A stretch of DNA of 64,000 nt from Alphaproteobacteria bacterium (GCA_012103315.1 WLWZ01000010.1:62001-126000); one strand, 5' to 3'. Shown: positions 52,494 to 61,683, counted from the first letter of the stretch. A program made the numbers and translations. The notes: generated by a model not told the origin, from the sequence alone.

Positions 52494-52907
52494 TTAACCC
52501 GCAATCGCTGCTGCATTGATCATCGCGACAGCTAGTTTTACGGCGACAACAAGAATGGCTGCTCCCATCTCCCCATTTTCAATTCTTTTTGGCAGGTCTT
52601 TGAGAAAAATATCAAGCAGTCGAAATGTCATGAGTTGGATGAATAGAGCTACCAAGCCCCAGATGACGATATCCAGCACCCCCACGCTAGTGGCCATGCA
52701 AAAGGCTAGTGGAATAGAGAGCCCCAGGATGGCGCCAGCGAACGACGTGGCCGCTGCGGTGTTGCCAGCACGGATCAGCTCCATTTCTCGCAGGGGGGTT
52801 ATATGCTGATAAATCCAGACACCACCCAAGAGCATCGTAATGGTGACCGAGAAATGTAGGAGGAGCGTTGGGAAGCCGTTCAAAAAGCTTTGCAGAATGG
52901 GATCCAT
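52494..52907 (-). CDS. DUF350 membrane protein
   Basis: The 137-residue protein has four hydrophobic helices and the DUF350 pattern: TMLLGGVWIYQHITPLREMELIRAGNTAAATSFAGAILGLSIPLAFCMA followed by VLDIVIWGLVALFIQLMTFRLLDIFLKDLP. Members are duplicated two-helix inner-membrane proteins of unknown function, often beside envelope stress genes. It is followed by the trypsin-like protease and preceded by the metallo-hydrolase gene nine bases away, all on the minus strand. Confidence 0.87.
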   Translation of the reverse strand: MDPILQSFLNGFPTLLLHFSVTITMLLGGVWIYQHITPLREMELIRAGNTAAATSFAGAILGLSIPLAFCMATSVGVLDIVIWGLVALFIQLMTFRLLDIFLKDLPKRIENGEMGAAILVVAVKLAVAMINAAAIAG

Positions 52908-52916
52908 GGTTAGTTC

Positions 52917-53810
52917 TTATCCTTCAATAAAGCGGAATGCGAATTCGTCTCCAGCGGTCACGACGTTGCCTGCTATTGTCCCGGAGAAATGAGCTGGAAT
53001 AAGCAGTGTCTCTGTATCAGCGCAGCTTTCAAGAATTTTGCGGCGGGTGACAATAGCGAGTGCTCGGTCAGAGCACTTAATCGTGCTCCAGTCTGGCTCG
53101 TAGACCTGCAGTGGGTGATGAAAGGCATCACCAGCAAAGATCGCTTTGACACCGTTAGAGTGAAAATTGGCGCAGCACTGTCCCGGCGTATGGCCCGGTG
53201 CGGGCGAAAGATGAATCAAATCATTGAGTTCGAAGTCGTCGTCGACAAGCAAGGCATGTCCGCCTTCGACAATCGGCAAAACGCAATCCTCAAATGCTGT
53301 TCCAGAAGGATGCGGCCCGTGCTCTTTGTTCCAGTCGAGCCAGTACTCATATTCGGTACGTCCGATTATATACTTGGCGTTAGGGAAGGTCGGAACCAGG
53401 CGGCCATCGACAAGGCGAGTATTCCAGCCAACATGATCGACATGCAGGTGGGTACAGAATACATAATCAATATCTTCAAAGGCGATCCCCGCAGCGTGAA
53501 ATTCGGCAAGCCAGCGATCCTTGGGATAGAGAAGTCCCTCGCGACGGTTTTTGTGATCCCCGACGCATGTGTCGATCAGAATATTGTGTTGTGGTGTTTG
53601 CAGCAGAAAGCTCTGAAAGGTCAGACAAATTTTGCCACTCGCGGGGTCGTGTGTATGGCTCGGTAGGTCCGCTAAATGCTTCTCGACACGATCAGGCGTT
53701 GCTTCCGGAAACATGTCATAGGGGTTATGATAAGGGCCTTCCCGTTCGACAATGCTGGTCATTGTCGTATCACCAAGGACAAGGGTGTTCGACGTTGAGA
53801 CGGTATCCAT
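52917..53810 (-). CDS. Metallo-beta-lactamase fold hydrolase
   Basis: The 297-residue enzyme shows the zinc-binding HxHxDH motif in CTHLHVDHVGWNT (about residues 119-125), further ligands in APGHTPGQCC and IFAGDAFHHPLQV, and a late histidine in LIPAHFSG. It therefore probably carries a binuclear zinc site. This subgroup resembles quorum-quenching lactonases and organophosphate or ester hydrolases. The ATG at 53810, with AAAAGG upstream, is preferred to the TTG in the track. It is divergent from an ornithine-cyclodeaminase homologue across 113 bases and leads a three-gene minus-strand unit. Confidence 0.9.
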   Translation of the reverse strand: MDTVSTSNTLVLGDTTMTSIVEREGPYHNPYDMFPEATPDRVEKHLADLPSHTHDPASGKICLTFQSFLLQTPQHNILIDTCVGDHKNRREGLLYPKDRWLAEFHAAGIAFEDIDYVFCTHLHVDHVGWNTRLVDGRLVPTFPNAKYIIGRTEYEYWLDWNKEHGPHPSGTAFEDCVLPIVEGGHALLVDDDFELNDLIHLSPAPGHTPGQCCANFHSNGVKAIFAGDAFHHPLQVYEPDWSTIKCSDRALAIVTRRKILESCADTETLLIPAHFSGTIAGNVVTAGDEFAFRFIEG

Positions 53811-53923
53811 AAGCAAAGCCTTTTCGAAGCCACTTCTTTAATACTCAGAATCCTATTGCTCATCTGCCGTGGCGTCCACTGATCAGGCGGGTTAAATTAC
53901 TTGAAAATTCAGGAGAGATAGAT

Positions 53924-54925
53924 ATGGCACTCGAAGGCGTTCGGTTCATTCCCTACAAGGATACGCTTGATCTCTTAAGCGTCGAAGAAGCAATGCAGAT
54001 TTGCGAAGACGTCTATCGCATGCATGCGGCCGGCTCGGTTCAATGGTCTGAGCCATCGTCGTGGAAGCTTGACGCAGACGCGCCGTATCACAATCACTGG
54101 CACGTAAAAGGTGTCCTACTAAAGGATATCCCGACGACCGGTGTGCGGATGTACAATTACTATGATGATGGTGTGAAGAACACGGTCGGACAGTTGGAAT
54201 GCGCGCGCTATATCTTGTTGACCGATCCGATGACGGGTCACTCCAAGGCTATTGTCGAGGAACACTGGTCTTATGCTATCCGCAGTACCGCGGCAGCGAT
54301 CCTACCGTTGAAATGGATGGCGCCGAAGAACCCCAAGGTATTAGGGCTCGTTGGAATTGGCACGATGGGCGTCAATTGCTTGGCTTGCCTAAGAACCATG
54401 TTCAACTTTGAAAAGATTGTTTGTACCTCGCGTCGACCTGAGACACGCCAAGCGTTTGCCGATAAATGGTCGGCAGAACTGGGTATCCCTGTGGAATCCG
54501 TTGAGACCATCGAAGAAGTTGTTCGGGCCGCTGATATCGGGATCGGTGGCACGACATCGACGGATATCATCGCGCATGAGGAATGGGTTAAACCCGGAGC
54601 GACCTATATTTCATTGGCACGACGTGAAATGGACCCGGCGGGATGGGCGGCGTTTGATAAAGTCGTTATCGATGGCTGGGACGTGAACATTGTCACCAAA
54701 GAATTCAGCAACATGATCGATAGTGGCCAGTTTTCGCGCGACCAGTTGCATGGCGAGATTTGTGATGTTGTTACCGGCAAGGTTCCGGGCCGCGAAAGTG
54801 ATGATGAACGTATCTTGATCCATACGACGGGGCTCGTGTCGCAGGATATTGCGGTCTGTCATCACATTTTCGAAAAGGCTAAAGAGCACGACAAAGGTAT
54901 TGTTCTGCCACCGACGGATGCCTGA
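53924..54925 (+). CDS. Ornithine cyclodeaminase / mu-crystallin family protein (second copy)
   Basis: The 333-residue protein is distinct from the copy at 3130. It has the SVEEAMQICEDVYRMHAAG N-terminal helix, the substrate region GVRMYNYYDDG, LTDPMTGHSKAIVEEHWSYAIRSTAAAILPL and the Rossmann loop LGLVGIGTMGVNCLACL. Family activities include imine reduction, cyclodeamination and NAD-dependent amino-acid dehydrogenation. An AGGAGAG ribosome site precedes the ATG. A strong hairpin follows its stop, and a solute-binding protein gene with its own ribosome site comes next, so it may be transcribed alone. Confidence 0.88.
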   Translation: MALEGVRFIPYKDTLDLLSVEEAMQICEDVYRMHAAGSVQWSEPSSWKLDADAPYHNHWHVKGVLLKDIPTTGVRMYNYYDDGVKNTVGQLECARYILLTDPMTGHSKAIVEEHWSYAIRSTAAAILPLKWMAPKNPKVLGLVGIGTMGVNCLACLRTMFNFEKIVCTSRRPETRQAFADKWSAELGIPVESVETIEEVVRAADIGIGGTTSTDIIAHEEWVKPGATYISLARREMDPAGWAAFDKVVIDGWDVNIVTKEFSNMIDSGQFSRDQLHGEICDVVTGKVPGRESDDERILIHTTGLVSQDIAVCHHIFEKAKEHDKGIVLPPTDA

Positions 54926-54940
54926 CCCGATCCCCCTCTC

Positions 54941-54967
54941 TCGCTCTATTGAATCTCAATAGAGCGA
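54941..54967 (+). terminator. Perfect hairpin after the second OCD gene, probable terminator
   Basis: TCGCTCTATTGA and TCAATAGAGCGA form a perfect 12-base-pair stem with loop ATC, 16 bases after the stop codon. The downstream sequence AATACCCTTTG lacks a long uridine run, so it may terminate weakly or protect the mRNA 3' end. Confidence 0.6.
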
Positions 54968-55058
54968 AATACCCTTTGCTTACTATGGATATTTCGAGTG
55001 AAATCGTTACCAGACCAATTTGAATTGGCAAAAACGGTAAACAGGAGAGGCATTCAAC

Positions 55059-56345
55059 ATGAAGTATAATATTTTGAAATCTGTCGGCAGCGCTGTGGTT
55101 TCGCTTCCTTTAATGTTTGGTGCAGCGAATGCATCGGATGCGGAAGTTGCGGCATTTTATAAGAACAAGACGTTGACCATGTATATCGGTTACTCAGCCG
55201 GCGGTGGTTATGATGCTTATGGGCGTATCGTGATGCGCCATATGGCCAAGCATATTCCGGGTAAGCCCCGTCATGTTGCCAAGCAATATACCGGTGCTGG
55301 CGGTATTCGGGTTCTCAATGCGATCTACAATGTCTTTCCGCAGGATGGGACCGCGCTCGTCATGGCGGGTCGTAGCGTAATCGCCCAGCCGCTGTTCCGG
55401 AATGCGGCCAACGCAAAATATGATGGCTCCAAGCTGAAATGGCTCGGTAGTGCAAACCAGGAATACAGCCTTTGCGTTTTCTGGCATGAGTCAAAATACA
55501 AATCGACCGAGGATCTTCTGCGGTCTAAGCCGAATATGGGTGGTGTTGGGCAGGGCAGCTCGATCGATGTTTTTACCCTTATGACCAACAATTTACTCGG
55601 TGCTAAAGTTAAATTAATCACCGGTTATCCGGGTGGAGCAGACATTAATCTCGCGATGCAGCGTAAAGAGCTGGATGGTCGTTGTGGCTGGTCGTGGTCG
55701 TCGATCAAGTCGACAGCACCAGACTGGATCACTGGAAATAAAATTAACTACACGCTGCAATTTGCATTAAAGAAGCACCCTGATTTGCAGTCAGTGCCGC
55801 TCATTGGTGATTTGGTAAAAGGTAAAAAGAACCAGCAAGCCCTCAAAGTTCATTTGGCACCGCAGGCCTATGGTCGTCCTTTCGCAGTTGGCCCCGGCGT
55901 TCCGCAGGCACGCTATGTCGCTCTCCGAGATGCGTTCTGGAAAACTATGAATGACCCCGTATTCCTGGCAGATACCAAGAAGCGTAAATTACCGATCAAT
56001 GCGCTTTCAGGTCAGGAAGTTCAGAAGCTGGTTAACGAAATCTATGCTCTGCCGAAAGACATCCTCGCCTATGCGGATAAGGTAGGGAACTCCAGAAAGG
56101 GAACGCAGGTCACAAAAGCGGTTATTCCGATCGCCACCTATAAAGGCAAGATTACCAAGATTAAACGAGGTGGGCGCCGGGTTTCCTGGAAAGGGGCAAC
56201 AGCTACCGGCAAACTTCGGGTGTCTGGTCGTAAAACTAAAATCACGGTTGCCGGTAAAAAAGCGAAGCGTAAAGCTCTCAAGGTTGGAATGAGCTGCTCA
56301 TTCCGCGTGAAGGGTGCTCAGTCGGCTCTGAATATCGACTGCTAA
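55059..56345 (+). CDS. Tripartite tricarboxylate transporter-type solute-binding protein with basic C-terminal extension
   Basis: The 428-residue protein has a cleavable signal peptide ending near ANASDA and a TctC/Bug-like binding domain (about 25-345). The domain shows MYIGYSAGGGYDAYGRIV, QYTGAGGIRVLNAIYNVFPQDGTALVMAG and GVGQGSSIDVFTLMTNNLLGAKVKLITGYPGGADINLAMQRKELDG. Relatives bind carboxylates in the periplasm. Ordinary members end near residue 325-345; here about 80 extra residues are rich in Lys and Arg and end with two cysteines (MSCSFRV...NIDC). No TctA or TctB genes adjoin it. It is bracketed by hairpins, so it is probably monocistronic. Confidence 0.85.
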   Translation: MKYNILKSVGSAVVSLPLMFGAANASDAEVAAFYKNKTLTMYIGYSAGGGYDAYGRIVMRHMAKHIPGKPRHVAKQYTGAGGIRVLNAIYNVFPQDGTALVMAGRSVIAQPLFRNAANAKYDGSKLKWLGSANQEYSLCVFWHESKYKSTEDLLRSKPNMGGVGQGSSIDVFTLMTNNLLGAKVKLITGYPGGADINLAMQRKELDGRCGWSWSSIKSTAPDWITGNKINYTLQFALKKHPDLQSVPLIGDLVKGKKNQQALKVHLAPQAYGRPFAVGPGVPQARYVALRDAFWKTMNDPVFLADTKKRKLPINALSGQEVQKLVNEIYALPKDILAYADKVGNSRKGTQVTKAVIPIATYKGKITKIKRGGRRVSWKGATATGKLRVSGRKTKITVAGKKAKRKALKVGMSCSFRVKGAQSALNIDC

Positions 56346-56366
56346 TATCAAAAATTAAATACAAAT

Positions 56367-56402
56367 GGGTGGTGGTGCTTTGCGTGCCATCACCCTTTTT
56401 TT
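56367..56402. terminator. Bidirectional terminator between convergent genes
   Basis: GGGTGGTGG pairs with CCATCACCC (one G-U pair) across a short interior, followed on the plus strand by seven T residues. Read on the minus strand the stem is followed by ATTTGTATTTAATTTTTG, also T-rich. It serves the binding-protein gene ending at 56345 and probably the GST gene ending at 56406. Confidence 0.88.
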
Positions 56403-56405
56403 GTC

Positions 56406-57197
56406 TTAACGACCGGCCAGGATACTTTGAATTTTTGGCCAGGCTTCGGGGCCTTTTTCGGCCATAAGCGTGCAAAACGCATCATTGCGCCAGTCGAGAT
56501 AGGCGGTCTTAAAGCTGGGGCGTGATTTGATCCGTTCGTAAAGGTCGGTGATACGCGGGCGCTTATCCATCCATTGCCATAGCATGAGTTCATCCAAGCG
56601 GATGAGGTATGGCGTGTAGCCTATTTCGGCGAGCGAGAAACAGCTACCGGCCATCCAGTCGGTTTCGCATAGCTGTGCTTCCAGATCCGCTAAAAAGGAT
56701 TCAAAAACACCGATAGCGTCGGCAAATTGTGGTGACTCCATGCCATGCTCGAGTTGTTCCCGTTGCCGCGCCCGTCGTTTGGTATCCGGAATACTATTAA
56801 TGTAATTTTCAAGTTCATCGGTTGGCCGCGCTAAATGTTGGTGTCGAAAAGCAATCGAGCCCGATAGCACGCCGGTATAAAAATGAATGATTTCATCCAG
56901 ACGCTTAGTCCATTGGCGCATTCGGGCGCGCTCTATAGCGGCTTCGGGTTTTAGAGACGGCTCTGGGTATGCGTCGTCGAGATATTCGCAGATCACGGTC
57001 GATTCAATAACCACCTGTCCGCCATCGACCAAGGTCGGGACGACCCCATTCGGGTTGAGCTTCAGGTAATCTGGATTGTGCTGATCGCTGGCACGGAGAT
57101 CCAGCACGTGACCGTGCCAGTCAATTTTCTTTTCGGCCAATATCATGCGGACCTTCTGTGCACAGGTCGACATCGTGGCGTGGTAGAGCTCAATCAT
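56406..57197 (-). CDS. Glutathione S-transferase family protein
   Basis: The 263-residue protein has the GST N-terminal domain: LYHATMSTCAQKVRMILAEKKIDWHGHVLDLRA, with the serine/cysteine-containing STCAQ at the glutathione site, and the cis-proline block NPNGVVPTLVDGGQVVIESTVICEYLDD. A longer than usual helical C-terminal domain follows. It resembles beta-etherase-like or maleylacetoacetate-isomerase-like GSTs used in aromatic catabolism, but specificity is not readable. It overlaps the upstream class II aldolase gene by four bases, so the two are translationally coupled. Confidence 0.88.
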   Translation of the reverse strand: MIELYHATMSTCAQKVRMILAEKKIDWHGHVLDLRASDQHNPDYLKLNPNGVVPTLVDGGQVVIESTVICEYLDDAYPEPSLKPEAAIERARMRQWTKRLDEIIHFYTGVLSGSIAFRHQHLARPTDELENYINSIPDTKRRARQREQLEHGMESPQFADAIGVFESFLADLEAQLCETDWMAGSCFSLAEIGYTPYLIRLDELMLWQWMDKRPRITDLYERIKSRPSFKTAYLDWRNDAFCTLMAEKGPEAWPKIQSILAGR

Positions 57198-57970
57198 GTT
57201 TCAGGGACCGGCACCCGTTCGGTCGACAGCACGGGATGACCCAGCGCTTCGGCTCGGGATAGCTTGCGGCAATAATATTCCCAGAACACCGGGACATTTC
57301 GTTCCTGTCCTTTGATCTTGCGCGCTTGCTCATCATCGGTTGGGTATGACCAGTCAAAACTCGCGCTGCTGGTTTTGACGAACTCCTCGCAGGCGGCTTC
57401 CTGCGCCGTGGCGATGACAAGGGCGTGTTCAATTGAGGTGCCACAGGCAACGACGCCATGGTTGCGGAGGAACATGCAAAAGCTATCCCCCATGACCGTT
57501 GCAGCTTCGCGTCCGGTTTCGAGCTTTACGATGAGTTCGGAAGAGCCTTCATATCGCGGCGGTGGTACAGGGAAAAATATCTGCTGATAGCCCGCTGGCC
57601 GCATGGGCTCAGTACTGGAAGAAACAACACAGCCATAGAGAGGATGGGTGTGAATAGCCGCGTTAATGTCGGGGCGCATTGCAAAGATAGAAGCATGAAT
57701 GGGCCATTCTCCATGGCAGCGTCCTTCACCCGAAAATACCTTGCCGTCGAGACCGATATGAAAGAAATCTCGGTAGTCGAAGACCTCCCCAAGCGCAATG
57801 TAGGAACGTTTAATCCACATGCCGTTGCCGTGCGGATCGCGGACGCTGGCAAACCCTAATGTCCGGTCGCCATGTCCCTCGATTTCGAGGATACGGCACA
57901 GTTTTATGAGTTTATCGAGTTCAGCTTTTACATCGTCGGTTAACGCTGGGGTATTTGACATGGTGTTCAT
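57194..57970 (-). CDS. Class II aldolase/adducin family protein (second copy)
   Basis: The 258-residue protein shows the class II aldolase zinc motif in AAIHTHPLYGCVVSSS, and the third histidine in FLRNHGVVACGTSIEHAL. It has the usual N-terminal DRTLGFASVRDPHG loop. It is only moderately similar to the copy at 32596. The family cleaves or epimerises hydroxy acids or sugar phosphates with a divalent metal. ATG 57970 with AAGGAAGAG before it is used. It forms an operon with the GST. Confidence 0.88.
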   Translation of the reverse strand: MNTMSNTPALTDDVKAELDKLIKLCRILEIEGHGDRTLGFASVRDPHGNGMWIKRSYIALGEVFDYRDFFHIGLDGKVFSGEGRCHGEWPIHASIFAMRPDINAAIHTHPLYGCVVSSSTEPMRPAGYQQIFFPVPPPRYEGSSELIVKLETGREAATVMGDSFCMFLRNHGVVACGTSIEHALVIATAQEAACEEFVKTSSASFDWSYPTDDEQARKIKGQERNVPVFWEYYCRKLSRAEALGHPVLSTERVPVPET

Positions 57971-58044
57971 TCTCTTCCTTCTGCTCGCTGCAGTCTGTGA
58001 AGAGAAGCATACCCTGTCAATCAGAGGTCGCGAAGATAAAGAGG

Positions 58045-59049
58045 CTAGCTCGCGTCTTCCCGCTTGTAGGGGGGAGAACGCAGAATATAACCGAGCCCTT
58101 GGAGTGATGAATTTAGTAAAGTTCGGGCGACGAAGCGGTCGAAGTTGTTCGGGAGCTTTTTGATTTTCCCTAGTCCGCGGCGTTTCATCACGGCATGTCG
58201 GTCGAGAAACAGCTCATTCACAAGACGCCGTGGGATATCAGGTGTGAATTGGTCTTTTATGATACTCCAGACATTACCGGCTTCCTTCGGATCGACGATA
58301 TTGAAATATTTCATAATGACAGGAACCGTCGCATGTTTGTCGCGTTGGATTATCTGTGATGCACGCGCGATGGCGCGCGTAAATTTCCGAACCGCGGCTC
58401 TGTTTTTGGCAAGGTACGACGTTCGAACCCAAATGGTCCCTGAAAGATAAGGACGGGTATCACCGATTCTTGCCAATAGTCGATGACCCTGTTGTAGGGC
58501 TTTGGCTGCGAAGCGTGGTGAAACGAAAATTCCCTGATAGACGTCGTCGGTTAGCCCTTTTACGCGGGTCTTCTCATTGGGTTCCTCGTGAGTTTTCCAG
58601 CGCGTACCAAACCGTAGCTGAATTAAGGGGCGCAATAAGTCGGGACGGAATCCATCGATATCGCCGAGACCGACGTTCTTCTTTTTGAGGTCGTTCAATT
58701 TTCGGATTTCTTTGCGAGCGACAAGCGCAACGTTTGACATGACGGATTGCCCAACAATGAACTTCAAATTACCGCCATTGAGGGCTACTTGAGCTCCCCG
58801 ATCTTCGATTGGAACGAAATCGACTGAGCCTTTCAGCCCGGCGGAAATAAGGGCCCGGCTCGTGAGCGGTACCATCTTTATGGGAAGTCCCTCAGAACGA
58901 AATAGTCCCTTTTCGTGGGCGACGTATGACGGCAGGTGCGCGAGGGTCGGCTCCGCAGTACGGCCCAATGTAGCGGCATTCGCTGCAGTTAGGTTGGCGG
59001 TTGCCAAAAGAATGACACTCGATAAATAGCTTAGCGCTTTTTGGGTCAT
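58045..59049 (-). CDS. NMT1/THI5-like ABC transporter substrate-binding protein
   Basis: The 334-residue protein begins with a signal peptide (cleavage likely after TAANA, about residue 25) followed by a periplasmic-binding-fold domain: YVAHEKGLFRSEGLPIKMVPLTS, VGQSVMSNVALVARKEIRKLNDLKKKNVGLGD and a helical C-terminal half. This is the NMT1/SsuA-like group that binds pyrimidine precursors, sulfonates or aromatic compounds for ABC import. No permease or ATPase gene is beside it, so it is an orphan here. It is divergent from the dihydroxyphthalate-decarboxylase-like gene (169-base gap). Confidence 0.85.
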   Translation of the reverse strand: MTQKALSYLSSVILLATANLTAANAATLGRTAEPTLAHLPSYVAHEKGLFRSEGLPIKMVPLTSRALISAGLKGSVDFVPIEDRGAQVALNGGNLKFIVGQSVMSNVALVARKEIRKLNDLKKKNVGLGDIDGFRPDLLRPLIQLRFGTRWKTHEEPNEKTRVKGLTDDVYQGIFVSPRFAAKALQQGHRLLARIGDTRPYLSGTIWVRTSYLAKNRAAVRKFTRAIARASQIIQRDKHATVPVIMKYFNIVDPKEAGNVWSIIKDQFTPDIPRRLVNELFLDRHAVMKRRGLGKIKKLPNNFDRFVARTLLNSSLQGLGYILRSPPYKREDAS

Positions 59050-59218
59050 GATCTGTCGCCAATTTCTCTTCGATAGATCAATGGATTGTATGGCCCGCTG
59101 GTTAACAAAACTTGTCGGGTATTGAATTTTAGTTTGTGCAGGCTGTCTTGCTTCCCGGCCAGCGCGCAGGGATAATGCGCCAAATATTCGTTAACTTTAA
59201 AAGTACAAGGAGCGTGAA

Positions 59219-60208
59219 ATGGGTAAACTGACCGTTAGTCTGGCGTGCTGTAACTACGACCGCACACGGGCATTGTTTGACGGAACGGTAGGGGTTGATG
59301 GCTGCGAAGTTGTCGCGAGTGCGATGTCTCCCGAGGAAGCCTTTCATCGTGCCTTTAAATATCAGGAGTTCGATATCACCGAACTCTCGATGTCGAGCTA
59401 TATGAACGTCCAGTCCCGCGATGGCAGCCCCTATATCGGAATTCCGGCCTTCGTCTCGCGGTTGTTCCGGCATTCCTCAATCTATATCCGGACCGACCGG
59501 GGAATTAACCAGCCGGAGGATCTGGCGGGTAAGACGATCGGTGTTCCCGAATATCAGATGACTGCGGCCTTATGGGTTCGCGGCATTCTCGAAGACGAAT
59601 ATGGTGTTAAAGCGTCTTCCATCCATTGGCGGAATGGTGGTCTCGAAGAGGGTGGTCGTGAAGAGCGAGCGCCACTGCATCTGCCAGATGAGATCGATTT
59701 ACAGAGTATTCCAAAAGACGAAACTCTCGCTGAACATCTTGATGACGGCAAAGTCGATGCAGTGATCTCGGCGCGGGCACCTTCTAGCTATTACACTAAT
59801 GAGAATATTGATCGCCTGTTTCCAGACTATAAGGCCGCAGAACAATCTTATTTCTCGAAAACCGGTATGTTCCCGATCATGCATATGATCGGCATCAAGC
59901 GGTCAATTGTCGAAAAACACCCCTGGTTACCGGTAAATGTTTATGTCGCGTTCCTGAAGGCAAAGCAGCTTTGCTATGAAGAGATGGAACAGGTCGGACA
60001 TCTGGCCCAAACCATGCCGTGGCCGGTCTATGACTTGGAACAGGTCCGCAAACTCATGGGTGAAGATCACTGGAAGTATGGCGCTATCGAAAACGAGAAA
60101 GAGATATCGGCGATGACCCGCTATTCCTTTGACCAAGGGATTTCTGCAAGGAAGTTAGAAGCAGAAGATATCTTTGCTGAATCCACGTTCGAGCTGTTTA
60201 AGCTCTAA
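59219..60208 (+). CDS. 4,5-dihydroxyphthalate decarboxylase-like protein (periplasmic-binding fold)
   Basis: The 329-residue protein resembles 4,5-dihydroxyphthalate decarboxylase (Pht5) and its many homologues. Matching parts are LACCNYDRTRALFDGTVGVDG, AFHRAFKYQEFDITELSMSSYM, GIPAFVSRLFRHSSIYIRTDRGINQPEDLAGKTIGVPEYQMTAALWVRG and HWRNGGLEEGGREER. Unlike true binding proteins it has no signal peptide, which suits a cytosolic enzyme. Homologues are often annotated by name only, so decarboxylation of a phthalate-like acid is a possibility, not a fact. A strong AAGGAG site precedes ATG 59219. It starts an operon with an aldehyde dehydrogenase and an AhpD-like protein. Confidence 0.82.
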   Translation: MGKLTVSLACCNYDRTRALFDGTVGVDGCEVVASAMSPEEAFHRAFKYQEFDITELSMSSYMNVQSRDGSPYIGIPAFVSRLFRHSSIYIRTDRGINQPEDLAGKTIGVPEYQMTAALWVRGILEDEYGVKASSIHWRNGGLEEGGREERAPLHLPDEIDLQSIPKDETLAEHLDDGKVDAVISARAPSSYYTNENIDRLFPDYKAAEQSYFSKTGMFPIMHMIGIKRSIVEKHPWLPVNVYVAFLKAKQLCYEEMEQVGHLAQTMPWPVYDLEQVRKLMGEDHWKYGAIENEKEISAMTRYSFDQGISARKLEAEDIFAESTFELFKL

Positions 60209-60231
60209 TCGAAACCAAGACGGAGATGACC

Positions 60232-61683
60232 ATGGCTGATACGCAGATTTCGCAACCCTGGATTGGCGGTAAGCCATACGTCGCGACGGGTGGTAAGACT
60301 GAAGACTTGCTGTCTCCGTGGGATGGAAGTCTTGTCTCGACCATTGCGATGGCGGATGAGGCAACGATTGATGTTGCGATTGCCAGCGCGCGTGGGGCGT
60401 TTATTGCTAGTCGACATGTAACGCCAGCGGAACGGGCGGTGTGGTTGCGCAAGGCTGCAGATGAAGTAGATGCGGTTAAAGACCAAATTGCGGACATCAC
60501 CATGCGGGCGCTCGGAAAACCTAAACGGGCTTGTGGTGTAGAAGCAGGGCGTGTGTCACAGCTGATGCGGCTTTGTGCCGAAGAGCTTCTGCGTATGGAA
60601 GGCGAGGTCTTACCACTGGACGCCCTGGCGATGGGCGCTGGCCGATTTGGTTTCACCAAGCATCATCCACACGGTGTGATTGCAGCCTTTACGCCCTTCA
60701 ACGCTCCATCAAACCTACTCATGCAAAAAGTTGCTCCTGCAATTGCGATGGGCAATTCTGTCGTAATCAAGCCTGCCTTTGAAGGTGTTGGAGAGGCCTT
60801 GCTTATAGCGGAGTGTTTCACTCGCGCTGGGGTCCCTGATGGCATGGTCAATGTGGTTGCTTGTCGACGTGATGTGACGGGCCATTTAGTTGCCCACCCT
60901 GGCATCGCCGTCGTTACCCTGACTGGCGGTACTGCGGCTGGTGAGGCGCTTGCCAGTGCAGCAGGGGCGAAGCCGTTTATAGGGGAATTGGGTGGCAATT
61001 CTGCCAACATCGTCTGTGCCGATGCAGACGTTAAGGATGCGGCGTTGCGGATCGTGCCTTCGGCTTTTGAGGCCAGTGGACAGCAATGTATTTCTGCCCA
61101 ACGCATCATCGTTGAAGAGGCTGTTTTGGACGAGTTCCTAGAGCACTTTGTTGCAGCGGCAGAAGCGATGAACGTCGGCGACCCAACCAAAGACGACACC
61201 GATGTAGGCCCCATGGTCAATATCGACGCTGCCGACCGGGTTGAGGCGATGGTCGAAGACGCGATGTCTAAAGGGGCAAAGGCACCGTTGCCGCTCAAAC
61301 GAGACAACGCAATTATCTATCCGACGATTCTGGTCGGCCCTTCACCGGACGCTCGTGTAGTTTGCGAGGAAATCTTTGGTCCGGTGGCGGTGGTTATTCC
61401 AGCAAAGGATATCGACGCCGCCATCGCCATTGCCAATGACTCAGAGTTTGGTCTGCAATCATCGTGCTTCACCTCGAGTCTGGAGACAGCTTTCCGAGTT
61501 TCGGAAGAACTGCATGTTGGGTCGGTCTGGATAAATGAAGGCAGCCGATTCCGCATGGATACGACGCCGTTTGGCGGCGTTGGGTCGTCGGGTTATGGGC
61601 GTGAAGGTGTGAAATATGCGATGGAGGAGCTTTCTTATGTCAAGTTCACTGGCATTCGGTTCCCGGGTCGAGATGGTAAATAG
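60232..61683 (+). CDS. NAD(P)-dependent aldehyde dehydrogenase
   Basis: The 483-residue enzyme is a standard ALDH oxidising an aldehyde to an acid. The catalytic cysteine is Cys286 in ASGQQCISAQRIIVEE and the general base Glu252 in GELGGNSANIV. The cofactor domain has FTPFNAPSNLLMQKVAPAIAMGNSVVIKPAFE, and the C-terminal FGGVGSSGYGREGVKYAMEELSYVKF is typical. The track start at 60226 overlaps the ribosome site; ATG 60232 is at better spacing to GGAG. It sits 23 bases after the dihydroxyphthalate-decarboxylase-like gene and 15 bases before the AhpD-like gene. The substrate is unknown. Confidence 0.92.
   Translation: MADTQISQPWIGGKPYVATGGKTEDLLSPWDGSLVSTIAMADEATIDVAIASARGAFIASRHVTPAERAVWLRKAADEVDAVKDQIADITMRALGKPKRACGVEAGRVSQLMRLCAEELLRMEGEVLPLDALAMGAGRFGFTKHHPHGVIAAFTPFNAPSNLLMQKVAPAIAMGNSVVIKPAFEGVGEALLIAECFTRAGVPDGMVNVVACRRDVTGHLVAHPGIAVVTLTGGTAAGEALASAAGAKPFIGELGGNSANIVCADADVKDAALRIVPSAFEASGQQCISAQRIIVEEAVLDEFLEHFVAAAEAMNVGDPTKDDTDVGPMVNIDAADRVEAMVEDAMSKGAKAPLPLKRDNAIIYPTILVGPSPDARVVCEEIFGPVAVVIPAKDIDAAIAIANDSEFGLQSSCFTSSLETAFRVSEELHVGSVWINEGSRFRMDTTPFGGVGSSGYGREGVKYAMEELSYVKFTGIRFPGRDGK

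Noticed and set aside
52989-53666. 225-residue plus-strand ORF opposite the metallo-hydrolase
   Set aside because: It is antisense to a protein with the HxHxDH zinc motif; no homology pattern seen.
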